This document shows, in pieces, positions 8,235 through 15,009 of a DNA stretch of 16,645 nucleotides. Both the position numbers and the translations under genes were made by a program. Within the stretch, counting starts at the first letter, position 1, and every line of letters begins with the position of its first letter. The notes beneath the pieces are model-generated. The model did not search any database and had not been told where the DNA came from. It was given only the letters and a program-made list of their open reading frames with translations. This stretch comes from Methylophaga sp. (GTDB lineage Bacteria > Pseudomonadota > Gammaproteobacteria > Nitrosococcales > Methylophagaceae). Location: the NCBI GenBank assembly GCA_007117275.1, contig SKGV01000153.1, positions 1-16,645 on the forward strand. Direction: 5' to 3'.

Positions 8235-8702
8235 TCAGTGGATCACGGCTTCAAGATCTTCAAATACCAGATCCTCCATCCAGGCATAAGCCACTTCACG
8301 GCCGGGCTGATAAAACAGCACCATCAACACCACCCATTTGAGCTGATCCAGATCGATTTCGTCTGTTTCCAGCGCCATAACTCTCTCAATGACGACTTCG
8401 CGGGTATCAGTGTCCAGTACGCCGACCTGCTCCAAAAACAATAAATAACCACGACACTGAACGTCCAGTTTTTCCAGCTCGGCAGGCATAAACATGCGCA
8501 TGCTAGCATTAATGGTCGGCTGTTCACCGGCCAACACTGTCATGCTGTCTAGCCAATCTAATGCCTTGTTGATTTCTTTTTCCTGAAAACCAATCTGCTC
8601 CAGTTCGAGCTCCAACGCGTCTTTGTCTGGCTTAACGTTGTCATCCGAGTCTATGTAGTTCTCGAACAGATACAACAGCACGTCAATTACGTTTTCTTTC
8701 AT
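8235..8702 (-). CDS. smg: Smg family protein (DUF494)
   Basis: This is a 155-residue acidic, mostly helical protein of the Smg/DUF494 family, found next to dprA (smf) in many gammaproteobacteria; E. coli Smg is about 157 residues. The N-terminus MKENVIDVLLYLFENYI matches the family opening (DVLMYLFE-like). The Gln/Asp-rich helices and the end, with LDQLKWVVLMVLFYQPG then MEDLVF, also fit. The start is ATG 8702, 9 nt after the dprA stop and behind GAGAG; a TTG at 8705 would add only one residue. No catalytic motif, signal peptide or membrane segment is visible. Its molecular function is not established; neighbourhood with dprA and topA suggests, but does not show, a link to DNA handling. A terminator follows it. 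Confidence 0.93.
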   Translation of the reverse strand: MKENVIDVLLYLFENYIDSDDNVKPDKDALELELEQIGFQEKEINKALDWLDSMTVLAGEQPTINASMRMFMPAELEKLDVQCRGYLLFLEQVGVLDTDTREVVIERVMALETDEIDLDQLKWVVLMVLFYQPGREVAYAWMEDLVFEDLEAVIH

Positions 8703-8711
8703 CAATTTCTC

Positions 8712-9830
8712 TCATGAGCCAGTGCGAACATAGCGCCCTCCCGGCATTGAAGCGACCTCGCCATTGAGCTCCAGTAGTAACAGCATGGATGAAACCACAT
8801 CAGCCGTCAATCCACTGCGGGCGATCAGTGTGTCTATGTGAATCGGGTCGTATCCAAGATGCATAAACAATGCCTGGTAATCCGCATCCTCGGAAATCGT
8901 TTGCGTGTGACGCTTGCCTTGCACTGCCTCTGAACTGGTAGAGACCGCTGCCAGCGCCCCTAGCTCCTCAATGATATCATTCGCCGTCTCAACAAGTTTT
9001 GCGCCTTCACGAATCAACTGATGGCAGCCTCTTGCCAATGGGTTGTGAATCGATCCGGGGATGGCAAATACCTCTCGGCCTTGTTCCAATGCCATCCTCG
9101 CAGTAATCAGTGAACCACTCTTTAATGCCGCCTCAACCACCAAGGTACCCAAGGCCAATCCGCTGATGATTCGATTACGCCTGGGAAAATTTTCTGGTCG
9201 GGGTGCGGTGCCCAGGGCAAACTCTGAAACAATCAGGCCATTATCAGCGATATCATGTGCCAACTGACGGTGACTGGCAGGATAAACACGGTCTAAGCCG
9301 GTACCCACAACGGCAATAGTCTTGCCACCGCCAGCCAATGCGCCTTTGTGAGCCGCAGCATCAATCCCCGTCGCTAAGCCACTGGTGATCACCAGCTCTC
9401 CCTGCCCCAAATAATGCGCAAAATCATACGCCAGATCCCGCCCTGAGGTTGACGGGTTTCGACTGCCGACAACTGCAAGTTGCCACCTTGATAGCAGGCT
9501 AATGTCACCCTGCGCAAAAATCAGCGGTGGTGGATCTGAAATCTCCCTGAGCAGTATGGGATAGTGAGGGTCATTGAAGGTGACTAGGTGCCTGTTGGCA
9601 TCTGACGCCAGCCACGCCAGGTCTTTCTCGACCAAATCCCAATCGGCAGACAGCAAGGATTGATGAAGGTCCGGTGCAAGCTTTGATGCCCGCTCGGGAT
9701 GCTGAAACAGCTCCGAAGGCTCGGAGAAATGTTTCAATATGCGACCATACGTAACTGGGCCGACACCAGAAATCCTATGCAGAGCCAACCAACAGGCTAT
9801 GTTGAGCTGTTCGCCTCTGAACCTGTCCAG
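8712..9830 (-). CDS. dprA: DNA processing protein DprA (Smf), probable CTG start
   Basis: DprA binds incoming single-stranded DNA in the cytoplasm and loads RecA during natural transformation. From CTG 9830 the protein is 372 residues. The N-terminal helical domain has WLALHRISGVGPVTYGRIL (14-32). The Rossmann core runs about 100-290, with VVGSRNPS (120-127), TSGLATGIDAAAHKGAL (149-165), VVGTGLDRVYPASH (174-187), NFPRRNRIISGL (214-225) and SGSLITARMALEQGREVFAIPG (238-259, broken here by fit). A C-terminal winged-helix-like segment spans about 315-370. No ATG or GTG exists between the in-frame upstream stop (9842-9840) and the conserved region. TTG 9788 would delete part of the conserved WLAL segment and has no Shine-Dalgarno, whereas CTG 9830 has AGGAG 6 nt upstream. 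It lies directly behind tsaP, in the same frame, and 9 nt before smg. Confidence 0.93.
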   Translation of the reverse strand: MDRFRGEQLNIACWLALHRISGVGPVTYGRILKHFSEPSELFQHPERASKLAPDLHQSLLSADWDLVEKDLAWLASDANRHLVTFNDPHYPILLREISDPPPLIFAQGDISLLSRWQLAVVGSRNPSTSGRDLAYDFAHYLGQGELVITSGLATGIDAAAHKGALAGGGKTIAVVGTGLDRVYPASHRQLAHDIADNGLIVSEFALGTAPRPENFPRRNRIISGLALGTLVVEAALKSGSLITARMALEQGREVFAIPGSIHNPLARGCHQLIREGAKLVETANDIIEELGALAAVSTSSEAVQGKRHTQTISEDADYQALFMHLGYDPIHIDTLIARSGLTADVVSSMLLLLELNGEVASMPGGRYVRTGS

Positions 9831-9842
9831 AACTGTCTCCTA
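9831..9842 (-). promoter_or_regulatory. dprA ribosome binding site embedded in the tsaP stop codon
   Basis: The minus strand reads TAGGAGACAGTT then CTG. The tsaP stop TAG provides the first bases of the AGGAG Shine-Dalgarno, with a 6-nt gap to CTG 9830. This is the strongest ribosome binding site upstream of dprA and is the main reason for choosing the CTG start. It implies that ribosomes terminating on tsaP can restart on dprA. Confidence 0.6.
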
Positions 9843-10871
9843 CAAGTCCACCGACCTTAGCGTGTCGTGAATGTTGATAGCCGTGGTAGCCTTCATGACA
9901 ATGGCATAGCTGACTTTGTCAAAGACCCGAAACACCATTGCTCTACCCGCATACTCATCAGGCAATGTTACCATCGCATTTTGTTCCTGAGCCACCGTAT
10001 CGCGTAGGGTCTCACCGCGTTTGTAGATCGAGAAGACATGTCCCGTTTCAAAGCCCTCTCGCTCCCCCCGATTCACTACGATGATTTGATATTGGCCTAT
10101 CTGCGATACACCATCGACCACGGAAATGATGCGTGCATCAATGTCCCGTTCAGGCCTGCGCGGAAAGAAGGTCAGATCAAAACCATCTTCCTCCGTCACC
10201 AACAAGCGATCACCTACCATCACTTCTCGAGAGGTTTTAATCAGTCGCAACGTTGATGGATCGCCAGCTCGGGTGAGGGCAGCTTCTCCGGCATAGACAG
10301 CCTGATAGCCTAAAACCTCACCGGTTTCTGGATCCGTGTAAACCTCCCCAGCGCTGAAAACACTGAAGATTTCGCTATCATGAGCATCCGTACCACGGGC
10401 ATAAATGGCATCACCGGCACCGGCGATGACTCGCTGATTTGCCGTGGCAACTACATAAGGTGCCTGCGCCAGCATCTCTTCACCCACCACGTGCGGCTTA
10501 TTAAGGAATGGCCCAATTAGCGATAGCGAGATAGCCGGTATGGCGGCTGCTGGCGTGATGTCCCTGACCTGTGGAGACATCCGATACTCGGGTAAGCCTC
10601 TGGCGAGTTCCAGTACCGGTTGGCCATCACGCCAGACCAGCGTCAGTTCATCTCCGGGGTAGATAAGATGTGGGTTTTCGACCTGTGGGTTGGCATGCCA
10701 GATGTCCGGCCATTGCCAGGGGTGCTTGAGAAACTTCCCTGATATATCCCAAAGTGTGTCACCTTTCTGGACGATGTAGCGATCCGGGTGATTCGGATTC
10801 AGCTCAAGTCCGTTGACAGCCAGCGGTAAACTGAACATCAACACCAGGCTAAGAAAAATGCGGTGAATCAT
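9840..10871 (-). CDS. tsaP: LysM domain protein, TsaP-like (type IV pilus secretin-associated)
   Basis: This is a 343-residue exported protein. The signal peptide is MIHRIFLSLVLMFSLPLAVNG, with probable cleavage after Gly21. A single LysM peptidoglycan-binding domain covers about residues 31-79 (RYIVQKGDTLWDISGKFL, then HLIYPGDEL). The remaining 250 residues contain beta-rich segments such as RVIAGAGDAIYARG and GDRLLVTEEDG, then VNRGEREGFETGHVFSIYKRG, consistent with the FlgT-C-like half of TsaP. In Neisseria and Myxococcus TsaP anchors the PilQ secretin to peptidoglycan; the gene next to dprA in Pseudomonas (PA0020) belongs to this family. The start is ATG 10871 with GAGGA 7 nt upstream; an extension to 10997 has no family support. 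The stop TAG forms part of the dprA ribosome binding site. The LysM call is firm; the TsaP role is inferred from architecture and position. Confidence 0.82.
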   Translation of the reverse strand: MIHRIFLSLVLMFSLPLAVNGLELNPNHPDRYIVQKGDTLWDISGKFLKHPWQWPDIWHANPQVENPHLIYPGDELTLVWRDGQPVLELARGLPEYRMSPQVRDITPAAAIPAISLSLIGPFLNKPHVVGEEMLAQAPYVVATANQRVIAGAGDAIYARGTDAHDSEIFSVFSAGEVYTDPETGEVLGYQAVYAGEAALTRAGDPSTLRLIKTSREVMVGDRLLVTEEDGFDLTFFPRRPERDIDARIISVVDGVSQIGQYQIIVVNRGEREGFETGHVFSIYKRGETLRDTVAQEQNAMVTLPDEYAGRAMVFRVFDKVSYAIVMKATTAINIHDTLRSVDL

Positions 10872-10911
10872 AGTTTGGTCCTCGTGGAGTCGGGCTATCC
10901 AAGTCCCGACA

Positions 10912-10945
10912 TTGTCGACAAGCAACACTGCTAGTGTGGTATAAC
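10912..10945 (+). promoter_or_regulatory. Candidate cytochrome c promoter with operator-like inverted repeats
   Basis: TGG-TATAAC (10937-10945) fits an extended -10 element reading toward the cytochrome gene, with transcription predicted near 10952 and a leader of about 117 nt. Just upstream lie two symmetric elements. TTGTCGACAA (10912-10921) is a perfect 10-bp palindrome. ACACT-GCT-AGTGT (10925-10937) is a perfect inverted repeat with 5-bp arms. They occupy the -35 region, where a repressor or activator could act on this gene and perhaps on divergent tsaP. I do not recognise either as an FNR/ANR or other named site. No convincing tsaP promoter was found. Confidence 0.35.
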
Positions 10946-11068
10946 AATAAACGGATATCAAGCGATGTGCATGATAAAAAACTAACCCAACAGACATAGC
11001 AAGGCTTGGGGTTCCGGCAACAGACCCTGTGCAGCTCCAAGCTTGCAGATATACAGAGAGTTTGCCCC

Positions 11069-11392
11069 ATGAAGAAGATGTTCCTCACTGCGATTGTAAC
11101 ATTGGTCGGTCTGAATGCTCAGCTGGCAGTTGCTGGCGGAGATATCTCGGCGGGTAAAGCCGGATCGGCCGTTTGTGCAACATGTCACGGCGCAAATGGT
11201 ATTGCCACTATGCCAAACTACCCTAATCTCGCCGGACAAAACTACGAGTACTTAGTCTCAGCCTTAACAGCCTATCGTGACAAGCAACGTCACGGTCAGA
11301 TGGCTATGATCATGCAAGTACAAGCCAGCAATCTCAGTGATCAAGATATACGTAATCTTGCTGCATTCTACTCAAGTCTCAAGCCAGAGTAG
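11069..11392 (+). CDS. Small periplasmic class I c-type cytochrome
   Basis: This is a 107-residue single-heme cytochrome c. The signal peptide runs from MKKMFLTAIVTLVGL to about Ala22 (LAVA-GG). The heme attachment motif is CATCH (Cys36, Cys39, His40), followed by GANG and YPNLAGQ (51-57). Met82 is the likely sixth heme ligand, with the familiar downstream pattern A-S-N-LSDQDIRNLAAFYSSL (86-104). The pattern resembles cytochrome c4/c5/c553-type electron carriers. The start is ATG 11069 with AGAGAG upstream; an in-frame ATG at 11006 would bury the signal peptide behind 21 residues. It is divergent from tsaP and lies 170 bp before def. In other genomes I recall, tsaP-dprA and def-fmt face each other without this gene. 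Electron partners cannot be read from the sequence. Confidence 0.9.
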   Translation: MKKMFLTAIVTLVGLNAQLAVAGGDISAGKAGSAVCATCHGANGIATMPNYPNLAGQNYEYLVSALTAYRDKQRHGQMAMIMQVQASNLSDQDIRNLAAFYSSLKPE

Positions 11393-11562
11393 CTTGTTCA
11401 TCGCCGAGAACACTCGCGCAACAGCGCGGATCGAGTGGTGCTAAGCGCGTCACCGCCGCCTGCAGCTTTGATGGCTAATGACATTCAACAAATCATACAA
11501 TACAAAAAACTCTGGGCCACAAAATGTGGTCTGAGCCGTGTTTTCTGATAAATGGTACTCGT
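11393..11562 (+). promoter_or_regulatory. Cytochrome c-def intergenic region with two hairpins
   Basis: This 170-bp gap has no plausible gene. CACTCG (11411-11416) pairs with CGAGTG (11432-11437), and inner CGC (11417-11419) with GCG (11424-11426), giving a bulged hairpin without a T tract. A second hairpin, CCACA-AAA-TGTGG (11517-11529), lies 33 bp before def. A -10-like TACAAT (11496-11501) could drive def-fmt-rsmB, but no good -35 partners it. The region may hold a partial terminator for the cytochrome gene and the def promoter; neither is certain. Confidence 0.35.
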
Positions 11563-12066
11563 ATGGCACTGATGAACATTTTGCACTTTCCTGACCCAAG
11601 GCTTCGAAATATTGCCCAGCCCGTTGATGAGGTTAATGACGAAATACGCCAGCTGGCAAGCGACATGCTGGAAACGATGTATGCCGCGCCAGGTATCGGC
11701 CTGGCAGCGATTCAAGTCAATGTCGACAAGCGGGTTATTGTCATCGACATCTCAGAAGACCAAAGCCAACCACTGACATTAATCAACCCGCAAGTTATTG
11801 CAACTGTAGGAGAGCGTGAATATCAGGAAGGCTGCCTGTCGGTACCGGAAGCCTATGAAATCGTAAGCCGCGCTGACACCATTCGAGTCAAGGCACTCGA
11901 CTTACAAGGCAAGCTGCAAGAGTTTGAGGCCGAAGGTTTATTGGCAACCTGTATTCAGCATGAAATTGATCACCTCGATGGAAAGCTGTTCGTCGACTAT
12001 CTAAGCAATCTCAAACGTCAGCGCATCAAAAAACGCCTGGAAAAACATCAGAAACAAAAGCTTTGA
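11563..12066 (+). CDS. def: Peptide deformylase
   Basis: Def removes the formyl group from the N-terminal methionine of nascent proteins, a metal (Fe2+) dependent cytoplasmic hydrolase. The protein is 167 residues. All three family motifs are intact: GIGLAAIQV (44-52), EGCLSVP (89-95, metal ligand Cys91) and QHEIDHLDG (132-140, metal ligands His133 and His137, catalytic Glu134). The start at ATG 11563 gives MALMNILHFPDPRLR, matching the family N-terminus; ATG 11572 three codons on is possible, and the ATG at 11524 adds an unrelated 13 residues. It ends in a basic helix (KRQRIKKRLEKHQKQKL) common in type I enzymes. fmt, encoding the opposing formyltransferase, follows after 151 bp. Confidence 0.97.
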   Translation: MALMNILHFPDPRLRNIAQPVDEVNDEIRQLASDMLETMYAAPGIGLAAIQVNVDKRVIVIDISEDQSQPLTLINPQVIATVGEREYQEGCLSVPEAYEIVSRADTIRVKALDLQGKLQEFEAEGLLATCIQHEIDHLDGKLFVDYLSNLKRQRIKKRLEKHQKQKL

Positions 12067-12217
12067 GGCTACCCGTCACTCCCATTGAACACCACGGCTC
12101 AGCAACGCTAGGCAAGCACAACGGAAAAGACTGTTGTAAAATAACCACGCCACCGTGTTTGCACCCGACTGGACAAGCAAAACGGCTAATGATCGATCAT
12201 CCGCGCTGGGGACTTTA
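12067..12217. other. def-fmt intergenic region with 12-bp palindrome
   Basis: This is a 151-bp gap with no credible gene. It holds ATGATCGATCAT (12189-12200), a perfect 12-bp palindrome 17 bp before fmt, and a small hairpin CACG-CCAC-CGTG (12146-12157). TAAAAT at 12137-12142 resembles a -10 element but lacks a matching -35. The gap is longer than usual for def-fmt, so an internal promoter for fmt is possible. Confidence 0.3.
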
Positions 12218-13147
12218 ATGCGTATCATCTTCGCAGGCACGCCAGACTTTGCCGCGTCATCACTAAAAGCCTTACTGGAAACAGAACATGAGGTGTGCGC
12301 CGTCTATACCCAGCCCGATCGTCCGGCAGGCCGGGGACGAAAACTGACCGCCAGTCCGGTCAAACAACTAGCCCTGCTCCATCAAATTCCAGTTGAGCAA
12401 CCCGAAAACTTCAAAAACGAACACGACCGGCAACGGCTTGAGCAGTATGAAGCGGATGTCATGATTGTGGCTGCCTATGGCCTGTTGTTACCGCAACGCA
12501 TACTTGATGCGCCCAAGCTCGGCTGTATTAACGTTCATGCCTCATTATTACCTCGCTGGCGCGGCGCGGCGCCTATTCAACGCGCCATTCTTGCCGGTGA
12601 CAAACACACCGGCATCTGTATCATGCAAATGGAAGCGGGGCTGGATACCGGTCCCGTGCTTACTGAAGTAAGATGCGCCATTGCTGACACGGATACCGCC
12701 GCTAGCCTTCATGATCGGCTGGCACAACTGGGCGCGAAAGCCCTGGTTGAAACATTGATAGACTTGCCTGCTCGGCAAGGCAATGCCCAAGTACAGGATG
12801 ATGCCAACACCCGCTACGCCAATAAACTCGACAAAAGCGAAGCTTTGATTGACTGGCAAAAACCAGCCAAAGACATTCACCGGCAAATACGCGCCTTCAA
12901 CCCATGGCCGGTGTCATATACTGCCTGGCGGGGACAGCCCTTGAGGGTTTGGCAGGCCGATCATATCAGCGGCCACGGCCAATCCTCTGCAGGTACTGTC
13001 TTGGCTGTGAGCAAGCAAGGTATCGATGTGGCCACTGGTGATGGCGTCCTTCGCCTGCAACATCTTCAAGCCCCCGGAAAAAAAGCCATGTCGGTTGCAG
13101 ACTTCATCAATGCCAATCGAATTGAGGTGGGCGAAACACTTGGCTAG
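12218..13147 (+). CDS. fmt: Methionyl-tRNA formyltransferase
   Basis: Fmt transfers a formyl group from 10-formyltetrahydrofolate to initiator Met-tRNA, the step reversed later by Def. The protein is 309 residues, close to the E. coli length. The Rossmann-like formyltransferase domain opens with MRIIFAGTPDFAASSL. YTQPDRPAGRGRKL (30-43) is the tRNA-contacting loop. The catalytic segment is NVHASLLPRWRGAAPIQRAI (105-124, Asn105 and His107), with Asp143 in GLDTG. The C-terminal OB-like domain follows from about residue 205 and includes RAFNPWPVSYT. The start is ATG 12218 with GGGGA 5 nt upstream; the in-frame ATG at 12155 adds 21 residues not seen in the family. Its last 8 nt overlap the chosen rsmB start. 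Confidence 0.97.
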   Translation: MRIIFAGTPDFAASSLKALLETEHEVCAVYTQPDRPAGRGRKLTASPVKQLALLHQIPVEQPENFKNEHDRQRLEQYEADVMIVAAYGLLLPQRILDAPKLGCINVHASLLPRWRGAAPIQRAILAGDKHTGICIMQMEAGLDTGPVLTEVRCAIADTDTAASLHDRLAQLGAKALVETLIDLPARQGNAQVQDDANTRYANKLDKSEALIDWQKPAKDIHRQIRAFNPWPVSYTAWRGQPLRVWQADHISGHGQSSAGTVLAVSKQGIDVATGDGVLRLQHLQAPGKKAMSVADFINANRIEVGETLG

Positions 13148-14453
13148 CCGATCAAAAGCACTCTGTAGTCGCAGTCTGGCTGCCCGAATCATCACGGCCG
13201 TCAGTCGTGACAAACACTCTCTGACGGCCGAGCTTGGACGTTCACTGCCGTTACTGGAGGACACGCAGCGCAGCCACTGCCAGCAATTATCGTATGGTGT
13301 CATCCGCCACTATGGCACGCTTGACTACCTGAGCCAGCAGTTACTCAGCAAACCCCTGAAAGCCAAAGATCAGGATTTGAAAAACCTGTTGTTGTGTGGA
13401 CTGTTTGAACTCAAGCAAATGAGAACCCCACCACACGCGGTACTCTCCGAAACCGTCAATGCCAGCAAAAGGCTAGGCAAACAATGGGCCAGCGGCATGA
13501 TAAACGCCTGTTTGCGTGCCTACCAGCGTCGTGCAGACAGTTTGACTGAACATCTCGCCAGCGATAATGAAGCACGAAGCGCACACCCAGCATGGCTGCT
13601 GGATAGATTGAAGCATGACTGGCCAGATCGCTTGAATGACATCATCGACACCAATAATCAGGCTGCGCCCATGATGCTTCGCGTTAACCGGCAAAAATGC
13701 CGGCGAGATGACTACCTGACCAAGCTTGCCCAAGCAGCCATCCCTGCGCATGCCATGGATAACTGTCCCGATGGCATTTTGCTCAACAACGCCGTTGATG
13801 TGCATCAATTGCCCGGCTTTGATTCTGGCGAAGTCTCGGTTCAGGATGGCTCGGCTCAGCAAGTCGTCAAGCTGATGAATCTTGAGCCCGGCCTTCGAAT
13901 ACTGGATGCCTGTGCAGCGCCGGGCAGTAAAACCTGCCACATGCTTGAGCATGAGGCCAATCTAGACCTGCTAGCCTTGGATATCGACGCAGGTCGTTTA
14001 AAACAAATTTCTGAAAATGCCTCGCGCCTGGCGTTAAACATTCCATTGCTGTGCGCTGATGCCGGCCAACCAAAAAGCTGGTGGGACGGGCAATTATTCG
14101 ATCGTATCCTGTTGGACGCCCCCTGCTCGGGCATCGGTGTCATTCGCCGACACCCAGACATCAAGTTGCTGCGAAGGCCCGAGGACATTGCACAGTTAGC
14201 GCTCAAACAGCAACAACTTCTAGACGCCCTCTGGCCTTTAGTTCGAGCCGGTGGCATGATGATCTACACGACCTGTTCCGTCATGAAACAGGAAAATGAG
14301 CAGCAAATCGAAGCCTTCTTACAACGCCACCTTGACGCAACAGAGCTTCAAATTGCTGATGCGCCAGCGCATCGTACGCGCGTTGGATACCAGCGCCTGC
14401 CCGGCGATGACGTAATGGACGGATTCTATTATGCATGTCTTCAGCGTAGTTAA
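13140..14453 (+). CDS. rsmB: 16S rRNA m5C967 methyltransferase RsmB (Sun/Fmu)
   Basis: RsmB methylates C967 of 16S rRNA with S-adenosylmethionine. From TTG 13140 the protein is 437 residues (E. coli 429). An N-terminal NusB-like helical domain covers about 1-135 (with LSYGVIRHY at 50-58 and PPHAVLSETV at 97-106). The C-terminal methyltransferase fold has the SAM motif LDACAAPGSKT (255-265), LLDAPCSGIGVIRRHPDIK (324-342, Cys329 of motif IV) and TTCSVMKQEN (377-386, nucleophile Cys379). The TTG start lies about 9 nt after GAGGTGGG and gives MASRSKALCSRSLAARII, which aligns with the usual N-terminus. ATG 13110 would add 10 residues but has no visible ribosome binding site. It overlaps fmt by 8 nt and the next gene by 23 nt. 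Confidence 0.95.
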   Translation: MASRSKALCSRSLAARIITAVSRDKHSLTAELGRSLPLLEDTQRSHCQQLSYGVIRHYGTLDYLSQQLLSKPLKAKDQDLKNLLLCGLFELKQMRTPPHAVLSETVNASKRLGKQWASGMINACLRAYQRRADSLTEHLASDNEARSAHPAWLLDRLKHDWPDRLNDIIDTNNQAAPMMLRVNRQKCRRDDYLTKLAQAAIPAHAMDNCPDGILLNNAVDVHQLPGFDSGEVSVQDGSAQQVVKLMNLEPGLRILDACAAPGSKTCHMLEHEANLDLLALDIDAGRLKQISENASRLALNIPLLCADAGQPKSWWDGQLFDRILLDAPCSGIGVIRRHPDIKLLRRPEDIAQLALKQQQLLDALWPLVRAGGMMIYTTCSVMKQENEQQIEAFLQRHLDATELQIADAPAHRTRVGYQRLPGDDVMDGFYYACLQRS

Positions 14454-15009
14454 ACTGACCCGCAAGCTGCTACTTCTGCTAGCGCTGTGCGCGTCATTTC
14501 CAGCCATTGCAGACACGTTTCGGATCGAGCATGCAGACGTTCGCAAAGTCGGCAATGGCCATATCCTCAATGCGCTCATCAGCTATCCACTCACCCCTCG
14601 AGTTGTCGAAGCGCTCGAGCATGGTGTGCCCATCACATTTTTCCAGGAAATTCAGTTACTCAACGAGATTCCCTTGCTGGGCCCCGTTTGGCAATGGAAC
14701 CGCAGAGTGTGGCGCACTGAACTGGTTTACGAACTACGTTCTCATCAACTCACTGAACAATACGTGCTAACGGCGGTCAGTACACATAAGCATCGGACCT
14801 TTCCCACCATCGAAGATGCCTTGGCAGCAATGGGCCGAATCGATGCCTTAACCCTGCCACCCGAAATACTGCTCAAACACGAAAGGCTTCAGCTAAGACT
14901 GCGTAGTGGTCTGGATTTACATGCCCTGCCAACCCCTATGCGACCTGGCGCATTATTGTCGAGCAAATGGCAACTCACCAGCCCTTGGACAGAAGCGGCA
15001 TGGTACTGA
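14431..15009 (+). CDS. DUF4390 exported protein
   Basis: This is a 192-residue protein of the DUF4390 family, whose function is unknown. It has a signal peptide: KLTRK, then a hydrophobic core LLLLLALCASF, then PAIA with predicted cleavage after Ala27. The mature part is a compact beta-rich domain with features such as FRIEHADVRK, ILNALISYPLTPRVVEALEHG and GVPITFF, then NRRVWRTELVYELR and a late LPPEILLKHERLQLRLRSGLDL. No catalytic motif or membrane anchor is visible, so it should be periplasmic. ATG 14431, behind GGATTCT, overlaps the end of rsmB by 23 nt; its own last 10 nt overlap the kinase gene. The pairing with an NtrY-like kinase recurs in gammaproteobacteria and suggests that it helps signal reception. 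That role is my inference. Confidence 0.88.
   Translation: MHVFSVVKLTRKLLLLLALCASFPAIADTFRIEHADVRKVGNGHILNALISYPLTPRVVEALEHGVPITFFQEIQLLNEIPLLGPVWQWNRRVWRTELVYELRSHQLTEQYVLTAVSTHKHRTFPTIEDALAAMGRIDALTLPPEILLKHERLQLRLRSGLDLHALPTPMRPGALLSSKWQLTSPWTEAAWY

Noticed and set aside
10872..10997. 42-residue N-terminal extension of the LysM protein
   Set aside because: It lies in the divergent promoter region and would bury a clear signal peptide; ATG 10871 has a strong GAGGA element.
11411..11437. Rho-independent terminator after the cytochrome gene
   Set aside because: The stem is bulged and is followed by GTGCTAAGCG rather than a T tract, so it does not meet the usual criteria.
13473..13952. 159-codon minus-strand open frame inside rsmB
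   Set aside because: It is a shadow of the rsmB reading frame, whose motifs are all intact on the plus strand.
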